In this document: one piece after another, positions 1 to 11,527 of the stretch
Numbering within the stretch: the first letter of the stretch is position 1
Layout: the number at the start of each line of letters is the position of its first letter
Source: Solanum dulcamara
Lineage: Eukaryota; Streptophyta; Magnoliopsida; Solanales; Solanaceae
Length of the DNA stretch: 64,000 bases
Reading direction: 5' to 3'
Assembly: GCF_947179165.1 (NCBI RefSeq)
Contig: NC_077238.1
Coordinates: forward strand, 46,318,293 to 46,382,292
Position numbers and translations under genes: made by a program
The notes under the pieces: model-generated
Databases searched by the model: none
Seen by the model: only the letters and a program-made list of their open reading frames with translations
Told to the model about the DNA's origin: nothing

Positions 1-2
1 TT

Positions 3-783
3 TATTCTCAAACTGATGGGTAAGTCACACAGATAATTCAAACATTAGAGGATATGTTAACGTCTTATGTGTTGAAGTTCAAAGGAAGTTGGAATGATCA
101 TCTTCTGCTCATCGAGTTTGCCTACAATAATACCTACCATCAAGCATTGAGATGGAACCGTTTGAGGCTTTTTATAGAAGATGATGTAGGTCTCTAGATG
201 GTTGGTTTGAAGTAGGTTATATGACCTTACTGGTTCCCTATTTGGTGCTTGATGCTTTAGAGAAGGTGAGAGTCATTATAGAAAGGTTGGCAATGGCTCA
301 AAGTCGTCAAAAGTTCTATTCCACTACTAGAAAAAGGGATCTTGAGTTCAATATGGATGATTGAGTATATTTGAAGGTCTCACCCATGAAGGGTGTAGTT
401 CGGTTTGGTAAGAAAAGGAAATTGAGACCTAGGTATGTAAGGCCTTATAGAATCTTGAAATGCGTTGGCAAGGTTGCTTATGAGTTGGAGTTGCCTTTGG
501 AAATGACTATGGTTCATCTAGTGTTTCATGTGTTTATGTATAGAAAATATGTGGGTGATTCAAATTCCATTGTCCCTCTAGAAGTAGTGAATGCAGAAGA
601 AAACTTGACCTATGAAGAGGTCTCGGTTGAAATTTTGGATCGACAAGTAAAGAGATTGAGGGAAAAAATGTTGCATCAATTAAAGTTCTTTGGAGAAATA
701 AACAAGTGGAAAGCTCTACATGGGAAGCGAAAGAGGATATGATGAAACGTTACACTCATCTCTTTCATTCTACTCAAGCCTAA
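3..783 (+). pseudogene. Copy A integrase C-terminal half and chromodomain-type tail, broken
   Basis: The reading frame starts inside the integrase core just before its catalytic Glu position, with the motif QTDG followed by a stop at 21. It continues through TLEDM and FAYNN, loses frame near 145-155, and resumes as VGWFEV. Another stop lies at 362-364, before the well-kept SPMKGVVRFGKK block (codons from 371). That block leads into the GPY/F-like region and the tail EILDRQVKRL. A late frameshift ends the frame at 742, while the family stop would fall near 781-783. In the family this protein joins cDNA to host DNA and the tail is thought to guide it to heterochromatin. This copy cannot be functional. 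Confidence 0.9.
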
Positions 784-1010
784 GGTAATAAGTTACTCAT
801 GCTAAAATTTTAAGATTCCTATGTTTCAGTTTTCATAATTCCTCATATGCATGCATGTTCAGGAAGGTGAATTTTAAAGTCATGTTTTATGCTAAGTTTA
901 AAGATCTTATATTTTATGCATTTCATGTGTCAATTTATTCTTGTTGGGTTGGTAGTCCTTATACCGTGTTCTTTTCTGTGCTAATGATTCTCATTCAAGG
1001 ACGAATATTT

Positions 1011-1025
1011 CCAAGGGGGGAGATT
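1011..1025 (+). other. Polypurine tract of copy A
   Basis: A purine-rich run (CCAAGGGGGGAGATT) sits directly before the TGTAA that opens the 3' LTR. It is the expected primer site for plus-strand DNA synthesis and fixes the LTR start at 1026. Copies H, I and J have near-identical tracts at the same place. Confidence 0.85.
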
Positions 1026-3252
1026 TGTAAACCTCGGAAATTTGGAAAGTCCTAAACCAAGGACCGAAGAATGAAATCTCATTAAAAGAATATAGCAACT
1101 GGCAGTAGTGAAGACCACGGAAGTCCATCATAGGACATGGTGAGAACCACGGACCATGGTGAGAAACCCTAGTAAAGATTTAGAAAATTAGACCTGTAAG
1201 GAAGGGACCAGGGACCACGGTGAGCACCACGGACCGTAGTGCCCTCTTTGGTGACCCTTCCCCAAAGGCCCCAAGAAACTTCCCAAATAAAGGGCCACGG
1301 ACGACCACCATGGGCCATGGAGGTCTTCATGGACCATGGTGTGTTTTCATGGTGGTCACTCTTCAAGCCTCTTGCAGGACCTGCACCACGGCCAAGGTTC
1401 ACTGACCATCATGCCCTCCATAGACCGTGAAGTTCTCTGTGGAGAAAGTTTAGAGAATCTGCCTGGAAACTTCCAAAAATATTTCCTCAATTCAATCATC
1501 ACGGGACACCACTACGGGCCATGGTGAGCACCACAGACCGTGAAGGGTCCCCGTGAAACCAATTTGGCCAGATTTTAAAATGGGGCATTTTGGTCTTTTC
1601 TTGTGTTGTAACACAAAGTGAGGTCATATTGAGGGAACAATTCACCTATCTAAAAGTCCCTAAGCCTTCTACGCTCATTCACTCTCACTCAAAGTTCTAA
1701 TACCCAAACCCTAACCTCTCAAGTTCTCCCAAGTCTTCCTCTTCCTCAAGAAAGCTAGGGCTCAATCCTAGAAGATAAAGTCTCCATTTCTTTAAAGCTG
1801 CATTAGGGTTTCATTCCCCTAGGTATGTGGGTCTCATTCATCGATTCTTCCACCCATGGATCCCAAGTGGTTTATGAACTCAATATTTTAATTTCAAGCG
1901 ATGAAAGTTTATGGGTTTTTACACTATAATTCCAAATGCATAGATTGTTATTTATTTGAAACTTATATACCGATCTTAGTTGATATTGACTCTTAGTTGC
2001 ATGATATTAATGGTTTTATTAAAGGTCCTTATATGAAGACATAAAAGGGTTTAAAGATGTTTTGGTGGGTTGATTTAAAAATATTCTATTGATGCATTTC
2101 AATTCTCTCATGCATGCTAGCATCGTTTTAAATGATTTGAAGGTTTAATGAGAAGAACCCACCTAGCTTTACTGTGTTCTCAATGAAGTTTGAATTAAAA
2201 TATTTGACTCCAAAATAAAAGTTTATGATTAAAGGGAGTCTCAAGAAATAAAAGAAAGATGAAATGATTATGAAATGATATTCCACATGTGAAAGGCCAA
2301 TTCTCGCTTGTGTGAATCAATGAAAGATTTTAATGAGCTATTCAACTAATTGATGATTTAAAAGCTAAAGCAATACATATTCTTATGTTATTGTGATAGA
2401 TATACGCTATTCCGTGAGATTTGACCTAGCATCGAATGTATCTTGTAGATGGGGACTCAACCTAAGGGGTCCCTAAGTAAATCCCATGTTTCATTAACTA
2501 TGCTCCAACATAGGAGCCTTTATAGGCATAGGCTAGAGGATCCACAAATGGCCCTTAAATTTAAAGTTAAAGAAATGATTAAAGTTGACGGAGCTCTACC
2601 CGACAAGTAGTCTCCCTGTGCCAACATACGGGGTTATATTGGATTTCATGTAATAGCTCGCATGGTCTTAAATGTCCATTACGGTCATCTCCCCACAAAA
2701 TGAATATTTCAAATGTTATACTCATGATTTATTATGCATATATTACACTATGTCTCATACTATATTAATGTTCAAATGTTTCTTAATGTTCATGCATGCC
2801 TACATACTTAGTATATTCCAAGTACTAACACATACTCTTTTTCATAAATGATATCACCATGTAGTGACTCGTGTTGCTCCACACTCTCCTCCATGTGGCT
2901 ACGTGATTACGTTGAAGGCTACATAGTTGGTGAGTTCCCATCTTTTTGGGAACAACATCCCCTTTCCTTACACTTATAGTGAGGGTGAGCTAGGGACATA
3001 TTTTAGCCCCTTCCAAGCCAAAGGAAATTAGAGGTATTGTTGGACGAATGGATAGTGAATGATGTTTAAGTTTGACTTTTGACTCCTATTTCAAATGTTA
3101 TTTCCCTTAGTCCCACTATCCATTTTATTTCTGCTTATTATTGAATGTCATTACCTATGAAAAAATAAATAAATTCTAAGAGGCTTGGGTGAGGTACCTC
3201 CGAGTGTCTCATTTGTCATATCACGTCTAGGCCCTACGCTTGGATCGTGAGA
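1026..3252 (+). repeat. 3' LTR of copy A
   Basis: About 2.2 kb running from TGTAAACC to GTGAGA. The promoter-side third holds dense short CCACGG/CCATGG repeats (see next entry). Around 2808-2828 there is an imperfect stem-loop with arms TTAGTA and TACTAA, present at the corresponding place in other LTRs here. The end segment (GGCCCTACGCTTGGATCGTGAGA region, 3230-3252) matches the LTR ends of H and I. No gene is carried in it. The antisense and sense reading frames of 60-77 codons at 1169-1527 are fortuitous products of the GC-rich repeats. Confidence 0.85.
1100..1560. repeat. Short palindrome-rich repeats in the copy A LTR
   Basis: A GC-rich patch in an AT-rich LTR. It holds about six CCACGG and five CCATGG motifs (for example CCATGG at 1154, 1308, 1315, 1334 and 1519), often as paired phrases like ACCACGGACC and CCATGGTGAG. 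Many units are inverted with respect to one another, so the transcript could fold strongly. Relatives I and J carry a different motif (TCGTAG/CTACGA) at the same LTR position. Confidence 0.7.
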
Positions 3253-4880
3253 ATATTTGATTTTATTAGACATGCTTGATTTTGATGTGATATTGAGTAT
3301 TTACTGGGTATCTCCCTATCATGCTATATTCTAATGTTATGCAAACACCATGACTTTATCCTATCCCGGTTTGTCTAACTTATTATGGAAAAGTAATTTG
3401 AGTTCGTATCCTAAGGGGTGATATCTTAAGTTTGCGTTCGTCATATTTTAGATAAGGCTTTCTTGTATTAATTGGACCATATGCATGATCTCACTAAGGA
3501 GTAATCTCTTTTAGAGACTACGAGGGTGGTAAAAGAGTTTATGGGTGTATTTTCTGTGGAATTGTCAGGTGTTTCTCATAACCGTGATATCAATTTAGTG
3601 ATTGATTTGGAGTCAGGCACCAAGCCCATCTCTATTTCTCCTTATTAGATGGCTATGTTAGAATTGAAAGAACAATTGGAAGATTTGTTGAAGAAGGGAT
3701 TTATTCGACCTAGTGTATCTTCGTAGAGAGCATCGGCCTTATTTGTTAAGAATAAGAATGGTACTATGAGGATACGTATCGACTATCCACAGTAGAACAA
3801 AGTCACCATTAATTACAAGTATTCTCTTTCTTGCATTGATGACTTACTTGATCAACTTCAGAGTGCATAAGTATTCTCTAAGATTGATTTGAGGCCGGGT
3901 TACCATTAATTGAGAGTTTGGGAATCTGATATTTCAAAGAATGCATCCAAGACTCGTTATGGGCATTATTAAGTTTGTGGTTATGTCCTTTAGGTTGACT
4001 AGTTCCCGTCTGCTTTTATGAAGTTGATGAATCGGGTATTTTGGCCTTATTTTGACTCTTTTGGCCTTATATCATAGTTTATTCCAAGAATGAGGTGAAC
4101 CATGTTAATAACTTGAGGACCGTCCTTTAGAGATGAGAGAGGAGAAGCTATATGCAAATTATCAAATTATGAGTTTTGGCTCGAGTCCGTGGCATTCTTG
4201 GGTTATGTGGTGACTAAGAATTATATTATGGTGGATTCGTCCAAAGTTTCAGTGGTTCGTGATTAGGTTAGGCCTACTTTAGTTACTGATATTCAGAACT
4301 TTATCGGGTTGGAAAGCTATTATCATTGGTTTGTTTAGGGTTTTTCTTCTATTATAGCCTCATTGACTAGGCTAACTCCAAAGACCGTCATATTTCAGTG
4401 TATTGATGAGTGTGAGGCAAGCTTTCAAAAGCTCGAGGAGTTATTGACTTCAACACCTTTTCTAGACTTACCTGAGGATGGTGTGACCTTTATTGGATTT
4501 TTGTGATCTTTGGGAGCCAGTTTAAGTGGTGTATTGATGCAAAAAGGTAGAGTTATAGCTTATGTTTCTTGATCATTGAAGTTACATCAAAAGAACTATC
4601 CTTCCCATGACTTAGAAATAGATGCAGTGGTGTTTGTTCTGAAGTTATAGAGGCACCATCTCTATGGTGTGCATTATTAGGTCTTTACTGACCACCATAG
4701 CCTTAAGTATATCTTTTCTCAACCAAATCTGATCATGAGGAAGCAGAAGTAGTTGGAGTTATTGAAGGACTATGACATCACCATTCTTTACCATCCAGGC
4801 AAAGCTAATATGGTAATGAATGCCCTGAGTCGCAGAGCATCTAGTATAGGTAGTTTGGCCTTCCTTAAGGCGGATGAGAG
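3253..4880 (+). pseudogene. Copy B protease end, RT and RNase H, multiply stopped
   Basis: Recognisable blocks are the protease tail (3253-3335), the RT start with ELKEQLEDLL and KGFIRPSVS (about 3660-3722), the palm lead-in NKVTI (about 3797-3811), and the RNase H to connection segment with DYDITILYHPGKAN (about 4768-4810). The catalytic FIDD stretch is missing: a deletion near 4050-4090 runs directly into FIPRM. In-frame stops sit where the family has Arg (3646, 4570), Trp (3724, 4648, 4750) and Gln (3907). Several of these are C-to-T or G-to-A changes of the kind expected from deamination of methylated cytosine. It is non-functional. Confidence 0.85.
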
Positions 4881-5040
4881 GCCTTTGTCTTCAGAGGTTT
4901 AGTCATTGTCTAGGTAGTTGGTCCAACTTGACATTTTTTCTTATCATGGAATTTTGGCCATTGTGCAAGCTAGGTCTACGTTGATGAATTATATTTGGGC
5001 ACATTAGTTTGAGGATGACAAGTTGAGGGACATCTGACAT

Positions 5041-6470
5041 AAAGTGTTGAGAGCTGAAGCTAAATCAACCTCTCTTGATCTGGAGGGAGTTTTAAGAATT
5101 AATGATCGTATTTGTGTGCCTACAGTTTGTGATCGGGTTCGTATGATATTGGAAGAGGCTCATTGTTCCAAGTATTCTATTAACCCAGGAGCGACAATGG
5201 AGCGACAAAGGAGTGACAAAGATGTATCATGACTTGAAACAACACTATTGTGGTGTGGCATGAAGAGGGACATTATTGATTTTTTACTAAGTGTCTAAAT
5301 TGCCAACAAGTGAAGTATGAACATTAGAAACTGGGTGGTCCTATGCAAAGGATGCCCATTCTTGATTGGAAATGGTAGCGTACCACTATAAATTTTATGA
5401 CCGGATTACCAATGGAATTGGGTAAGTATGACTATGTTTGGGTGATTGTGGACAGATTGACCAAATTAGCCCATTTCCTTCCAGTGAAGACTTGCTATAA
5501 TGTAAAGCAGTTAGCGAGATCTAAATTCACAAGATTGTTAGATTGAGTGGAGTGCCTATCTCCATTATGTCAGATCAAGGTTCAGTGTTCACATCTCACT
5601 TTTGGGAGGCATTGCAGCATGGTTTAGGTACATGATTAGACATTAGTTCAGCATTTCATCCCCAGATTAATGGCTAGTTCAATTGGACTATTTAGTTATT
5701 GGAGGATATGCTTAGGGCTTGTTCGATTGGTTTTGCTACTTGATGAGACTAATACTTTCCCTTAACGAAGTTTTCCTCTAATAATAATTATCACTCCAGC
5801 ATTCAGATGGCATAATTTGAGGCATTGTTTGGTCGTCAGTTTCGATCACCCATTGGGTGGTTTGATTCAGTTATGGTGGATGCATTAGATATTGATTTAC
5901 TCAGGGATGCTATAGAGTGGGTACTCTTGATTCAGAGTTGACTATTGATCGCCTAGAGTCTTCAAAAGAGCTATGCGGACAGGCGGTTCCGTTCCTTAGA
6001 GTTTATGATTGGTGATCGTGTTTGGCTCAAGATATCGCCCATGAGGGGTGTGATGAGATTCGAGAAGAAGGGAAAACTTAGCACAAGTATTATTGGCCCA
6101 TTTGAGATTTTAAAGAGAGTAAGTGGGGAGGCTTATGAGTTGGCCTTGCCCCATAGATTTTCAGCTGTCCATCTGGTGTTTCATGTCTCCATGCTTCGCT
6201 AGTATATACCTAATGAGACCCATGTGATTTCTTATGATTCGTATAGGTGGTTCCGGATTTGTCTTATGACGAGGAGTCAGTAGCTATTCTTGAAAGGTAG
6301 ATTTGAAGGCTCAGGACCAAAGAGATCGCTTTAGTTAAGGTACAGTGGTGACATCAACCTGTTTAGGCAGCAACTTAGGAGTTAGAGTCTGATATGCTTG
6401 TCCAGTGCCCTCAGCTTTTTGAGACTCCAGGTATTTTTCTTTATCTTATGTTCGAGGATGAACATCAGTT
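5041..6470 (+). pseudogene. Copy B integrase and chromodomain-type tail, multiply stopped
   Basis: The zinc-binding region is readable around 5044-5215 (RICVP, then AHCSKYSINPG with Asn where the second zinc-binding His is expected). The core follows with VIVDRLTK (about 5441-5464) and MSDQGSVF (about 5566-5589). The C-terminal block is the best kept: SPMRGVMRF and GPFEIL within 6005-6202, ending LVFHVSMLR. A decayed tail reaches about 6470. Stops and frameshifts are scattered throughout, so no integrase could be made. Confidence 0.85.
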
Positions 6471-6490
6471 TTAGTGGTGGACGCAACTAG

Positions 6491-6910
6491 CACTGAGCCC
6501 GCATAAAGGATATGATCTTAGTAGGTGAGTGACTATAAGCACCCTGCCAAAAGACTAGGGGAATGCAAGGAGTGGCAAATATAATAGTCTTGGCATAATA
6601 GTCCAAAACTACAAGGTGTGGGGATACCCAATCCATGCCCAAAATAATATCAAAGTCCAGCATGTCAAGTAAAATAAGATTTGCGTAGGTCTCATACTCC
6701 TTAATAGTCACCACACAAGATCTACAAACTTGATCCACTACTAAAAAATCCCCTATTGGGGTTGAAACATGCAACGATACCTCAAGTGACTCATAAATAA
6801 TACCCAGACAGGGAGCAAAATATATAGACACATAAGAATACGTGGAAACTGGATCAAATAAAGTTGAAGCAATCTGCTGACATATAAGGATAGTACCTCT
6901 GATTATATTA
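6491..6910 (-). pseudogene. Copy C protease, truncated
   Basis: On the minus strand the frame reads LFDP then TYSYVSIYFAP, then LVVDQV, LDMLDFDIILGMDWVSPH, and ends at SFMRAQ where the family continues into RT. The catalytic motif has Pro after the Asp (LFDP) rather than Ser or Thr, a variant shared with H and G. The stretch of 114 codons at 6487-6831 is open, the longest in this copy. It is broken by the junction with copy B near 6490. Confidence 0.85.
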
Positions 6911-6949
6911 TTTTATGCCTCAGCCTCTGCCCACACTAGAGAACTGTAG

Positions 6950-8290
6950 AAATGGCCATGACGGCCTCCCCCATATCCATCTAACCTGCCACCTGACCTA
7001 CCTCCCTGGGACCTTCTTGAAAACCCTACTGGCCATCGTCGTGACCCTAACCCTAATATCCACCTCCGAGTGGGGGTGGTAATGCTTACAATAGTCTATC
7101 CTGGCTGGGGAACTCTCTAGACCAGTGCTCTAGTAAGCCATAATGAAAATAACCCAAAATGGAATGGCCTATGATAACCCATCCGCGATAGGAAGAAAGT
7201 GGACCTAATCCCCTCAAGCTCTGCCTTGCAATGGAACCCCCTGAATGGGGTTGACTACTTTCACCTGCTGGTAGGTAGTCCTAAATCAGCCGGCTAGACT
7301 AACCCTACTAGTACCTATCATGCTGGAATAATTAGCGGGGCCTTTCATAACTGTCATTGCCCCTAGATTGGGACCAAGTATAGATGCCCTAATGTCTGGT
7401 CCTCTTATGGATTCCCACTTATTCCTAGCGATGAATGATCTCTATACTGCAGGTATCATCTACCCCATACTGAAAAGAGTGGCCGATAGAAAGAAAGTGC
7501 TCAATTCCTAACCTTAAGTAGGGCCTCTATCTGCAGACAAAACATCATACCCGCTCCTCGTTAGTGGGTAGAATCATAGATGTATCTTGGGATAGCTGGT
7601 GGAATCTTGCCTCATACCAGGTAAATGTCATTTGACTCTGCTTGAACCAAGTAAATTGAGCCCGAACATGGTCCCTAACGCTTTTTGGATGTACCTAGCC
7701 ATGAAAGCCTCTAAAAATTGAGCCTATATCAATGGTAATGACCCAATTGTCTTAGTCTATAAGTAGGAGTGCCACCACTGCCTAGACAATCCACGAAATT
7801 GGTGAGAGGTGAAGTTGGCAGCTCTAGACTCCACAAGACCCAATGAGTAGAGCTACTCCTGGTAGGTGGTCAAAAACTTAATGGCATCCTCGCCAATGGC
7901 TCCAGAAAATGTTAGGGGTCACAACCTCTGAAATACCCCCAACATTTTCTACTCTTGTAAGGATATAACTCCCTCTGAGACATCTAGTCAAGGTGCAACA
8001 ACTAGTGGGGGTGGAAGATCATGTACTGCTGGCATGTACGCCGCTAGGGCAAGGGCCTATGGTATAACCCCGATAGTTATGAGGAGATGAGATTCCTGTA
8101 ATATTGGGGTCATAATTGGTGCAACTTGAGGCTGTGCTTCTTGTTGTGGACCTATGGATGAGGAGGAATAGGGTCGTCCTAATGCTCCTCTACATGCTCA
8201 GTACCTAGATTTGGATTAGGAGCTGGTGCTGCTCCCCTGTCTATGCCACGGGACCGACCTCTAGGCTGGCCCGGTCGGGTGGATCATCTC
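6950..8290 (-). pseudogene. Copy C gag, degenerate
   Basis: Minus-strand translation gives a charged, Arg/Gly/Pro-rich start near 8290-8180 (GAAPAPNPNLG), then PIGPQQEAQPQVAPI, the gag core signature FLTTYQE and QWWHSYL (about 7880-7760), and AQFLEAFMARYI. A Gly/Arg-rich tail reaches the protease. Many stops interrupt it, so no long open frame survives. Gag would form the cytoplasmic particle that packages the element RNA. I could not find an intact zinc knuckle in the tail. Confidence 0.8.
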
Positions 8291-8510
8291 CATTATTAGT
8301 TCCGCGTGTATAAATCATCCCTGCAAAAGCGTGGAATAAATAAGATTTTAAGAAATCAATAATACACAAAACTGCACGAAATAATACAACATAGAGAACA
8401 TTCCTAATGACATCCTATTGCCTCCCTAAGATAAGTTACGGATGTCTCCGCACCCTTCCGCGGGACTCTACTAGACATTTAATCTATACAAGTGAGACCA
8501 ATGAAACTGG

Positions 8511-8526
8511 GTCTCTGATACCAACT
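8511..8526 (-). other. Primer-binding site of copy C
   Basis: The reverse complement reads AGTTGGTATCAGAGAC, matching the 3' end of plant initiator-Met tRNA except near its last bases. It lies between the LTR end at 8527 and the gag leader, and it fixes the strand of the element. Confidence 0.8.
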
Positions 8527-8979
8527 TTTTAAGACCTAATTTCTCAGGTCATGATGGCACCTACTATAACCCACTATTAGGTAAGCCAACTCGTAAACTC
8601 AAAATGTCAAGTAATGGGTTTGAGGGCAGAAACTAAATAAGAATACAAAATTCTAAATTAGATAGAATAGAAAAGAGGCAACAATCCAAAAATGATATAT
8701 ACAACTAAAGATACCTCACAGAACCTAGAGGTCAAAAGTACATAGCTACTATAAAATAAAAGATGAGTACAAGTCCAAAAAGTAGACCAAAAATATATAC
8801 AATAACTTGCTAGACTCAAAAGGCAAAAGACGGGTCATCCATGTTGAAGAAGACAAAAATGATCACAAAACGTCAAGTATACACCCTAGTCTCCGAAGTT
8901 GATAGCAATAAGCTCAATCTAACGGCGATATTAGCTGGTGCTCTATATCGTATCACAAAAATAGATGCAAAATATAGTA

Positions 8980-9004
8980 TGAGTACCAATACAATAGGTA
9001 CCCA
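8980..9004 (-). other. LTR stem-loop, copy C
   Basis: On the plus strand the arms are TGAGTACC (8980-8987) and GGTACCCA (8997-9004). On the transcript strand this pairs with one G-U wobble. Copy D has the same structure at 26725-26749, although the loop differs. Confidence 0.6.
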
Positions 9005-10849
9005 GTAGGAATCATAGGCCGAATGAGTAAGAAAGGTAAAAACAATGTGAAAAAAGGAATAAGTCTAAATAGGAATCATACTAAACATCTAAAGTGAAGA
9101 AGGTACCATCTAAAAGAGCTATAGCTACCTCTATCCAACTGGGCCACCATAAGCCCAGTCAGGACACTCGTGCACAAGTTTAAACAAAAACCCAAATGAA
9201 CCTCCATAAGCTCATCGAGTATACAAAATAGCTACAACTACCATGGTTGGAAACTAAGAATCTGCGATGAACTGAAGAACTATATAATTTCTGAACCAAG
9301 AATCTCCAAGAATTGATAAACTGAGAATGTTCTAGGTACCAAGGCTGGGATTGTCTACCAAGATGCGTGCCCGAGTTCTCAGCATGGTCAAGGCCGGGGC
9401 TAGAACCCAGATGCTTGCCTGAGATGTCAATTTGTTCAAGGAAGGGCCTGGAACCCGGATGCCTTCCCAAATACATCGGTACATTCAAGGTAGAGACTGA
9501 TTACCCAGAATCTCGCCATACTAGCTAGTCGGGAGAGGCCAGTACTGGCTACCCGAATGCTTCCCAAGGAAATATTATAACAACAGACGGGACTGGAACC
9601 TGTATGCTCATAGATAATTAATCCAAAAGTGCTGATCATTCTCTTGTTCAACTGGATACTAATACTTATTGAGAATGTCCTCCCCAATAAATCAACTGAT
9701 ATACTGCCAAAGCTTGAACCAGAGTCGAAACAAAACAATCACAAAGTCTAGTATCACCGATGCATCTCAAAAGTCGCAATCATAGAGAGTTATGGATAAG
9801 CACATAAGAGCAAGGTTACTGCCTAGCTTAGGCCAAACTACCAGGCACTAGACTGCTACACTATTCTACAAGGATTTAAGCCAGCCAAAGTGACACCGGG
9901 GCATCTAAAGAAAGTTTATAACCTATACTAAGGACAACATGCTCCATAATACAAAAATCATATGCATTCAACTCCTCTTACAATACTAAAACTTAACAAA
10001 AAGGATCGCATGCTTCAAATTACCCAAAAAATCAATGAAAGCCTGAAACATGATTTCTAACACCTAAGATACAAAAATAAGCTACCCAATCAAAATTCCA
10101 TCAATCTCGATATGCTTTCTCACATTCTATCCCAATCTAAAGAAAGAAAAGTCCTAGCCTACCTACAGACTCAACACGCGTGCTTCAAATTGCTATGCCA
10201 GATCTTTTTCTTTTTGAATGGCCTCAGAATGCTGCCACGTTGTCAACAACAGACTCACAACGTCATTACTGTTATTTAGACACTAATTTTACAATTTTCG
10301 GAGACAGCTTAATTTTTGGGTCTAAAACTAAAAATGTAGGGGTCGTATCCGAAATTCCTGAATTAACTCCAAAAACTGATCCAAAATAGCACCCCAAGAT
10401 CAAAAAATCAAATTGGTACACAGTTTGGGGTTGAAAATCAACACGAATCGATCATACAACCCAATTCTCACAATTCAAGCTAAAAGGAGCAACGATGGTA
10501 GCATCTATAAGCAACAACTTATCAAAAACGAAACCCACATGACTCAAACCAAGTGTACTACGATATTTCTTGCAGAAAATCTCACAATTTAGCCTCAATA
10601 ATCACTAAAAATGGAGCAAAATGGCCAAGATACAATCTTCAAAAATTCAACATAATTCCATCTCAAAAATGACTAAAAGTAGCAGCTAACTTAACAAATT
10701 TCCTCACACGAACCTCCTAAATAGGTTTTTGAGCTCACCAATGGATTCCCCACGCAATGTTCTTGAATTTAGACCTTTGGATCACCAGATTTTGTCAAGG
10801 AATGGAGGAAAAATCGATGTTTGAAGATATGAAATAATTTTGAGTTCAT

Positions 10850-10876
10850 CCTTGGTCTTTTATTAAAAGACCAAGG
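10850..10876. other. Perfect 12-bp inverted repeat in the copy C LTR
   Basis: The arms CCTTGGTCTTTT and AAAAGACCAAGG are separated by only three bases (ATT), giving a 27-base perfect hairpin. It lies in the promoter-side half of the LTR, read on the minus strand. Confidence 0.8.
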
Positions 10877-11522
10877 TTTTGGCCTTTGCGAACGCGACCT
10901 AAGTGTCCTGCGAATGCGAAGGTTAGGCCAGCTGACCTTCGCGAATGATGAGAACAAGGACATGGGTCTATGTGAACGAGGCCAAGGGCCCGCGATTGCG
11001 GAGAACAATTTCTCCTGCACTAGATATCAGTTGAAATGCTGATTTTCAACAAGTTCAAATACTCCAATAGGGTGCTAGAAATTCATTCGAAATCTCGTGC
11101 GTGCAAACGCGATATGTTACCCCAAAAAAAATCGACATTTTAGACTCAACTGCGCTGTCAAAATTTTCATACGAGGTTGTTATGACTGAAAGTGGGTTCG
11201 ACACCCAAGTGTTATTTTGAGCCTAACTCTACAACTGGCCTCGAGATTAGACTGGAAGACTCGTGAAGTGAACGAAAGGTCTTTCTCTACCAAACTTAAT
11301 ATTTCGAAGATAACCGTGCTATCATAATTTTCATCCGAGCACATTTTTCAAGAATGTTGACCAAAGTCAATCATGGGCAAAAATTCAAAGGCAAAAGCAC
11401 TAAATGGACCCAAACTCATATTGATTGTCTCGATACTCATGCAGACTATGTTACTAGCCTAATTCAGCCATTTCAAAGTTGATGGAACAGTCAAAATTCC
11501 ATTCTGAGGTTTTTTACATGAA

Positions 11523-11527
11523 GTTAT
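11523..11527. repeat. Target-site duplication of element E, left copy
   Basis: GTTAT immediately precedes the TG that opens E's 5' LTR. The identical five bases follow E's terminal CA at 19733-19737. A 5-bp duplication is normal for Ty3/gypsy integration. Confidence 0.93.

Larger units (their letters stand above)
1..3252 (+). mobile_element. Copy A: 3' part of a Tekay/Del-like Ty3/gypsy LTR retrotransposon
   Basis: This is the right-hand end of a Ty3/gypsy element whose 5' LTR, gag, PR and RT lie outside the window. The order is integrase C-terminal half, chromodomain-type tail, 3' untranslated region, polypurine tract, then a complete 3' LTR. The LTR ends at 3252 with GTGAGA in place of the usual GTGACA. 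The next base resumes the protease region of another element (copy B), so A appears to have been inserted into B. The target duplication cannot be tested because A's left end is off the window. Sequence resemblance places A with copies G, H, I and J. Confidence 0.88.
3253..6490 (+). mobile_element. Copy B: heavily decayed Tekay/Del-like pol region
   Basis: A pol fragment beginning inside protease (LDMLDFDVIL at about 3270-3298) and running through RT, RNase H, integrase and tail to a purine-rich GTTTTAGTGGTGGA near 6469-6482, where its 3' LTR should begin. No B LTR follows. Instead the sequence switches to copy C in the opposite orientation near 6490. The left boundary is the insertion point of copy A. 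B is closer in sequence to copies C and D than to A. It is the most mutated pol in the window. Confidence 0.85.
8527..11527 (-). repeat. Copy C 5' LTR, larger part (U3/R/U5 up to the E insertion)
   Basis: About 3.0 kb of LTR. It ends (minus strand) in a mutated AGGTCTTAAAA where copy D has AGGTCATGACA. Together with 19738-19920 the full LTR was about 3.2 kb. It contains a GGTACC-type stem-loop at 8980-9004 and GCGAA-rich short repeats around 10880-11000. The reading frames at 9180-9738 and 10769-11020 lie inside the LTR and resemble no protein I know. Confidence 0.82.

Noticed and set aside
1169..1527. Several overlapping frames of 61-77 codons on both strands
   Set aside because: They arise from the CCACGG/CCATGG repeat patch in copy A's LTR and have no protein resemblance.
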